Part shown: positions 60,034 through 64,000 of the stretch, one piece after another | Numbering within the stretch: the first letter of the stretch is position 1 | How the letters are laid out: each line of letters begins with the position of its first letter | NCBI GenBank assembly: GCA_003255065.1 | Contig: QAOA01005801.1 | Location: 282,367 to 346,366 of the forward strand | DNA length: 64,000 nt | Direction: 5' to 3' | Source: Cercis canadensis | Lineage: Eukaryota > Streptophyta > Magnoliopsida > Fabales > Fabaceae | The notes under the pieces: generated by a model | Databases searched by the model: none | The model's input: the letters and a program-made list of their open reading frames with translations, nothing else | Told to the model about the DNA's origin: nothing | Made by a program: the position numbers and the translations under genes

Positions 60034-60428
60034 CACGAGGGAGAGAGAACTAGCGTGGAGCGAAAGTTCCTTTACCCACTCGTCATCAAGTCAAGTTGGG
60101 GTAAGTGGTAACCTCATGTGATATTTTTAATTAGCAGGCCAGTTAAGTAATTGACAAAGTGATTAGCAAGAAAAATTGGTGAGAATTAGGAAAATCCCTG
60201 TATCAATCAATCCTCGCTGGAACACGTGTAATTCCTACTGGATTTTATCCCCACTCTCCCAACTTCTTACATACACGAAACCCCAAAGCAACATCCAGAA
60301 CCAGAACACATCATCTATAAAACCAAATTATATTGTCAGATCCCAGTTTTACGGAATCCACAAAAAAAAAAATTTCTAGAAAGAAGCGTCAATCATTGTG
60401 ACGAAGAAGACAAGGTTGAAGGATAGGC
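60034..60428 (+). other. promoter and leader of the small Trp-rich ORF
   Basis: A/C-rich sequence before the ATG at 60429. No firm TATA or splice sites were identified. Confidence 0.35.
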
Positions 60429-60674
60429 ATGTGCTCCCGATGGTGGTGGTGGTACACGGCGTACTTTCGGTGGCCGGAGTTCGATTTCTCTATGCCGTCG
60501 TGGTCGGCTTTTGACCTCTGGCATTGGACTACCGGTTGGATCTTCGATAGTCTGCGATGGTTGAATTTCTCCCTGGTCGACGACGTGGTTTGGGCTTTTG
60601 TGATGTTTTTGGAGGCCATAGCATTGGTCGCCATGCTTGTCTACTTTTTCCTGTGCTGTGGCTGTACTCTCTAA
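60429..60674 (+). CDS. small Trp-rich membrane protein, uncharacterised
   Basis: This single-exon 81-residue ORF starts MCSRWWWWYTAYFRWPEFDF. It has twelve Trp residues, then a hydrophobic C-terminal helix (VWAFVMFLEAIALVAML) and ends in FFLCCGCTL. The local G/C content is well above its flanks (for example GGTGGTGGTGG and CGACGACGTGG), as in real exons. The pattern (aromatic W/F/P/D-rich N-half, one C-terminal transmembrane helix, CGCTL-type tail) resembles small plant proteins of unknown function that I recall only loosely. A complementary minus-strand frame (60389-60634) is a shadow. I give no function. Confidence 0.6.
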   Translation: MCSRWWWWYTAYFRWPEFDFSMPSWSAFDLWHWTTGWIFDSLRWLNFSLVDDVVWAFVMFLEAIALVAMLVYFFLCCGCTL

Positions 60675-61374
60675 TTTTCTCTTTTTTTCTTTTTCCTTTT
60701 AATTTTTTTATACAGGTATTTCACGATTCATGAATCTGTAGATATGCGTATATTATAATAGCTATAATTAGTTAATTAATTATAAAATCTCCGATGTATT
60801 CTTGATCTGCAATGTGTCGGAAATCGAAGCGTGTTGTGGTTCATTTTTTATTTCCGAATAATCCATTGTTAGTTTCTTCTTTTGGCCTTTTCCTTTTGGG
60901 ATTACATTTTCAGTTTTGCCAGATAATTGCAGAGATTAAGCTATAAATAGTAGCCATTGGGAAAAGGAGAAGAGACAAAATGAATTGCTGTTCTTTTACT
61001 TGTCTAATTTCCAATGCACATTTCTTTGTTTGAATCATCAACGCCTGATACCTTCTCTAATCATCTTATCTGCAAGTAGTCAAATATTGAATAACTGAAT
61101 AGGGGGTCTTATCTCTTACGTATATTTGATATTAGTCAAAACATAGAGAGCATTTTTTAATTTAATTATAGACATGGTTTTGAAAAATTTACTCTTGTCC
61201 ACTTGTAGTGTGACTCGTTTCTCTCTAAATTAATTAAAAAATGATCAGAAGTACACAACAAAAAGTAGGTATTTTGAATATATATATATATATATATATA
61301 AGGCTAATAAAGAATATAATATAAAAAAAAAGAATAAAAATGTAAGAAGGCAAAATGAATGTGGTTTGCTTAAA
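60675..61374. other. 3' flank and spacer
   Basis: Probable 3' UTR of the small ORF, then A/T-rich spacer with a TA microsatellite near 61280-61301. No gene seen. Confidence 0.5.
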
Positions 61375-61602
61375 GAGTAAAAAAAAAATCTTTTTAATTA
61401 CCGTAAAATCACTTAGGTTATTGAAATATATTTTTTACTACTTTAGTCTCTAAAAATTTATAATTCAATTGAAATAATTGTTTTTTAGGATTCAAAGGAT
61501 AATAAAAAAGAATAATTTTGATTGAGTTTTTAAAATTTTGATAGCTTAAGTGATAAAAAAAATTATCGTTGTATTTTTTAAGGACTAAAAAACTTTTTAC
61601 TC
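61375..61602. mobile_element. short MULE-type MITE, GAGTAAA family
   Basis: This 228-bp element starts GAGTAAAAA and ends TTTTTACTC. The arms include CTTAGGTTATTGAAATA-like and inverted TTAGTCTCTAAAAA segments. The flanking 9-mers TTGCTTAAA (61366-61374) and TTACTTAAA (61603-61611) differ at one base. Termini match the 13177 and 52335 elements, but the interior differs. Confidence 0.75.
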
Positions 61603-61818
61603 TTACTTAAATATAAATGTGTAACAAATCTATTTTTTTTTTTTGATTATATTACAACTTACAAATAATAATAGGTTTTCGTGAGTTACATTAGTAATTT
61701 AGAGTGCGCAATTTTAATTGGAGGAGGGGCATGAGAGCTTTGAAACTTGTCTCAGAATCGAAATTGTTGGATAATAAACTCTTTCAAATTTATCTCATAT
61801 TTCACAATAATTTTTTGA

Positions 61819-62208
61819 GAAAAGTCTAATTTATCTTCTTTTAGTTACACTTTATCCCCAAAACTTTAAAACTTTACAAGAGACCCTATTAACTTTCAAA
61901 ATGTGAGAAAAACCCCATTTTGTGGATGACTATCCAAAATTTGACAAAAAAATCACGTGTGAAGTACGTAATGTTCATTAACCCCAAAATTCTTCTAATT
62001 AAGTGTATTAATTTTGAAATTTTTGAATGAATTGGGTTATTAATGATATTACATGCATTGCATGTGGTGTTTTTCATTTATTTTTGGATCTGTCTATGAC
62101 TGGGGGTCTTCTGCACATTTTAAAAATTAATGAAGATCTCTTATAATATTTTAAAATTGTAGAGATAAAGTATAATTGATCCTAAGTTGACAGAGGTAAA
62201 TAGACTTT
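61819..62208. mobile_element. MITE-like inverted repeat
   Basis: The left side AAAAGTCTAATTTATCTTC has an inverted counterpart at the right (GGTAAATAGACTTTT). Further matches are ACTTTATCCCCAAAACTTTAA on the left and the inverse of AAATTGTAGAGATAAAGT on the right. No TSD was found. Confidence 0.55.
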
Positions 62209-63192
62209 TTATTATTATTATTTGTTGTTATAAATAATGCATTAAAGAAAGAGGAGAAAATATATGATAATACTTATAATCTTTGACATCAATCATGAAA
62301 AACAAAGGTCATTGGCTCTCTTTAAGCTATGTTTAAGCACCCTTGTAACTGCCACTTTGGTTGCTACCGCATCATGTTAATAATGGCTGGTGTGCTTCAA
62401 GGGATTCCATTTACTAGCTAAAGTGGTTTACAAGTACGTATTGTATTATTTTTAGATTGTTTGTTCTTTTGCTAAACTTCTAGACTGTTTGATTGTTTCA
62501 ACTAACTAACCCAAAATTGGCTTGAACCAAGTAACCCAAAATTGATGGCCTAAAAAGTGAACCAAATTTTGCACTAATAGCCACTAAAAAAGAATCTAAC
62601 CCAAAATTATATAGTATATTTTAGCAGAAAAGACGAAAATTAGAAAACTCACTAGGTGATTATGAATTATCCATATTCATAAATTTAGAACTGTCTAGAA
62701 TTGAAGTGTGGTAATTACGGCCAAAAAATATTGTCCACTGAGGAAAAAACAGAAATTCCACTATTTGGGAAATCCGTGGCAGTGGCATTACTGACGCGTA
62801 TTAGAATCCGACACTGGCTTCCAGAACTTTGCCGCGTGTCCGATTCTGCAAAAGTACGACCACACAGGACGTGGTACACCTTCTTTCCCAAAACGAGTGT
62901 CTTCACTCCTCCCCATCATAGACCGTTGCAAGAATACGAGTTGATAAACGCACAGCAGCTGCAGAAGAGAAGAAAAGAGGAAGACTGAGAAGTCAGACGA
63001 GAGAAGTTTTCTAATTTTGGAAGGCTAATTTTGATTCGCGGGGTTTCTCAACAGAAAACCATTGAAAACTTGGTGTTTTTGTTTTTAGGAGGTGGTGGTC
63101 AACGGGAGCCACCGGAATTTACTTTTCTTGAATTATCTTGTCTCAGGCATTTTTTGTTTACCCTATTGGGTTTTGGTGGGTTTATTATTTGT
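62209..63192 (+). promoter_or_regulatory. upstream region and leader of the poly(A) polymerase-like gene
   Basis: A/T-rich spacer to about 62700, then a G/C-richer leader. In-frame codons before the ATG at 63193 stay open as far back as 63031 (an ATA codon) but look non-coding. No TATA box is convincing. Confidence 0.4.
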
Positions 63193-64000
63193 ATGGAAGC
63201 AGCGCATGCTTACCCATCTCGAAGTGCCTTCGTTTTCGTTCCTCCTAACGGGTTTCTTGTTTATCCTCGAGCTGGCAATCCCAATATTCCCTTCGTGCCT
63301 CCCCCATTTTCGGTCATTGACCCGTCTGTGCCACCACCATCACCCTCTGGGGTGCTGGTCCCCTTCAATCCACCTATTGGTGCTGTGAATCCAGCTCTGC
63401 TTAGCAAAATCGGCGAGGAAAGGTCGATGTCTTTGCTTCAGGTTTCTTTTTCTTTTTTGGGTCAATTTTTTTTCTTGGTGGGTTTAGACCATTCTCACCC
63501 TTTTGGCTATGATCATGCCTGTTTTTGGGTTTTGCCTGGGTTTGTCAATCTTCCTTTGAACATTCCCTTTTCTTTGTGGGTTTTGGGATTAATGCATTTG
63601 GGTTCAACCACTGCAGTTCATGGCTGATGAAGGACTTGTTCCATCGCCGGAGGAAGAGGAGAAACGAAAAAATGCAATTCAGAAGCTTAAACAGGTTTTC
63701 ATGTATAACAAATCATTATACTTAGTCTCGTTCTCATGCGCATTCTACTTTTTACTTAATTTCTTGTGATTTCCATTTTAAATGTTAGGTTGTTTTGCCG
63801 ATCTTGCTGAAGCATCTGTCTCATTTAAACTTATCAGATAGCATTATTTCTTTTTCTTCCCTGCTAATGTTCCTTCTTATTTGTTCATTTAGTTGTGGTT
63901 TGGATGTATTCAACTTGATGTGTTGGAAATTTGTTTGTCTTAGATACATACATTCTCTTGACAATCATACCTTGGCCTTGTTTAGGTCTTTGAAAACAAT
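63193..64000 (+). CDS. PAPS3: nuclear poly(A) polymerase 3-like, N-terminal part, cut by window edge
   Basis: Two exons, 63193-63441 and 63617-63694, are visible and joined in phase 0. The product starts MEAAHAYPSRSAFVFVPPNG, has a Pro-rich region (VPPPFSVIDPSVPPPSPSG), then LLSKIGEERSMSLLQ and FMADEGLVPSPEEEEKRKN...KLKQ. The last block is the helix that precedes the nucleotidyltransferase core in plant poly(A) polymerases. The catalytic G-S and D-x-D motifs would be in exons beyond position 64000, so catalysis cannot be checked. The order RWA2 then poly(A) polymerase 3 matches a neighbouring pair in Arabidopsis (At3g06550 and At3g06560, memory). The start was taken as the first ATG in the coding-like frame; a longer open frame upstream of it has no family match. 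Confidence 0.7.

Noticed and set aside
1-64000. tRNA, rRNA, CRISPR or bacterial-type operon signals
   Set aside because: No cloverleaf with A/B boxes, no rRNA segment and no regularly spaced short repeats with unique spacers were found by eye.

Overview
This is nuclear DNA of a flowering plant, almost certainly a eudicot. It is AT-rich, genes are split by short GT-AG introns, and intergenic DNA is full of small DNA transposons with clear target-site duplications (TSDs). The gene set is plant-typical: Agenet, DUF538, F-box, plastid ribosomal protein bS6c, a PCC13-62-type desiccation protein, PPR, and a REDUCED WALL ACETYLATION protein. From memory (not searched), several best relatives cluster in two Arabidopsis blocks: Agenet, RWA2 and poly(A) polymerase 3 near At3g0652x-0656x, and F-box, DnaJ and EMC6 near At5g4954x-4961x. 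The window may therefore keep an ancestral gene order.

Layout. 1-275: fragment of a long-TIR element. 603-4840 (+): Agenet/Tudor-like gene. 8067-8546 (-): DUF538 gene. 10061-11143 (+): F-box gene. 11.1-17.2 kb: transposon-rich spacer with a MULE carrying two nested MITEs. 18559-23773 (+): membrane J-protein with J and Jiv-like domains. 25288-27656 (+): plastid bS6c. 28573-33740: three-level transposon nest with captured Dof and PPR fragments. 34274-35373: long-TIR MULE-like element. 35672-37203 (+): desiccation-related gene with an in-frame stop. 37946-39760 (-): PPR gene with broken frames. 42133-44275 (+): EMC6 with a U12-type intron. 45828-50681 (-): RWA, 15 coding exons. 55150-56610 (-): very acidic nuclear-type protein. 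60429-60674 (+): small Trp-rich membrane ORF. 63193-64000 (+): first two exons of a poly(A) polymerase-like gene, cut by the window edge.

The genes are independent plant transcription units with no operon-like organisation. They cover chromatin reading, protein folding and insertion at the ER, plastid translation, cell-wall acetylation and mRNA 3' processing.

Assembly caution. Eight single N bases are present. Six of them (5469, 7781, 24867, 31653, 33501, 42615) sit between near-identical direct copies of 41-260 bp that differ by about 0-2 SNPs. This looks like unmerged haplotypes or failed gap closure, not biology. One of these duplicates most of an EMC6 exon.

No tRNA, rRNA, CRISPR array or retrovirus-like element was recognised. 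The most interesting items are the nested transposon whose removal restores a Dof reading frame, the minor-spliceosome intron in EMC6, and the Agenet gene built from tandem exon duplicates that ends in a stop directly abutting a retained splice donor.
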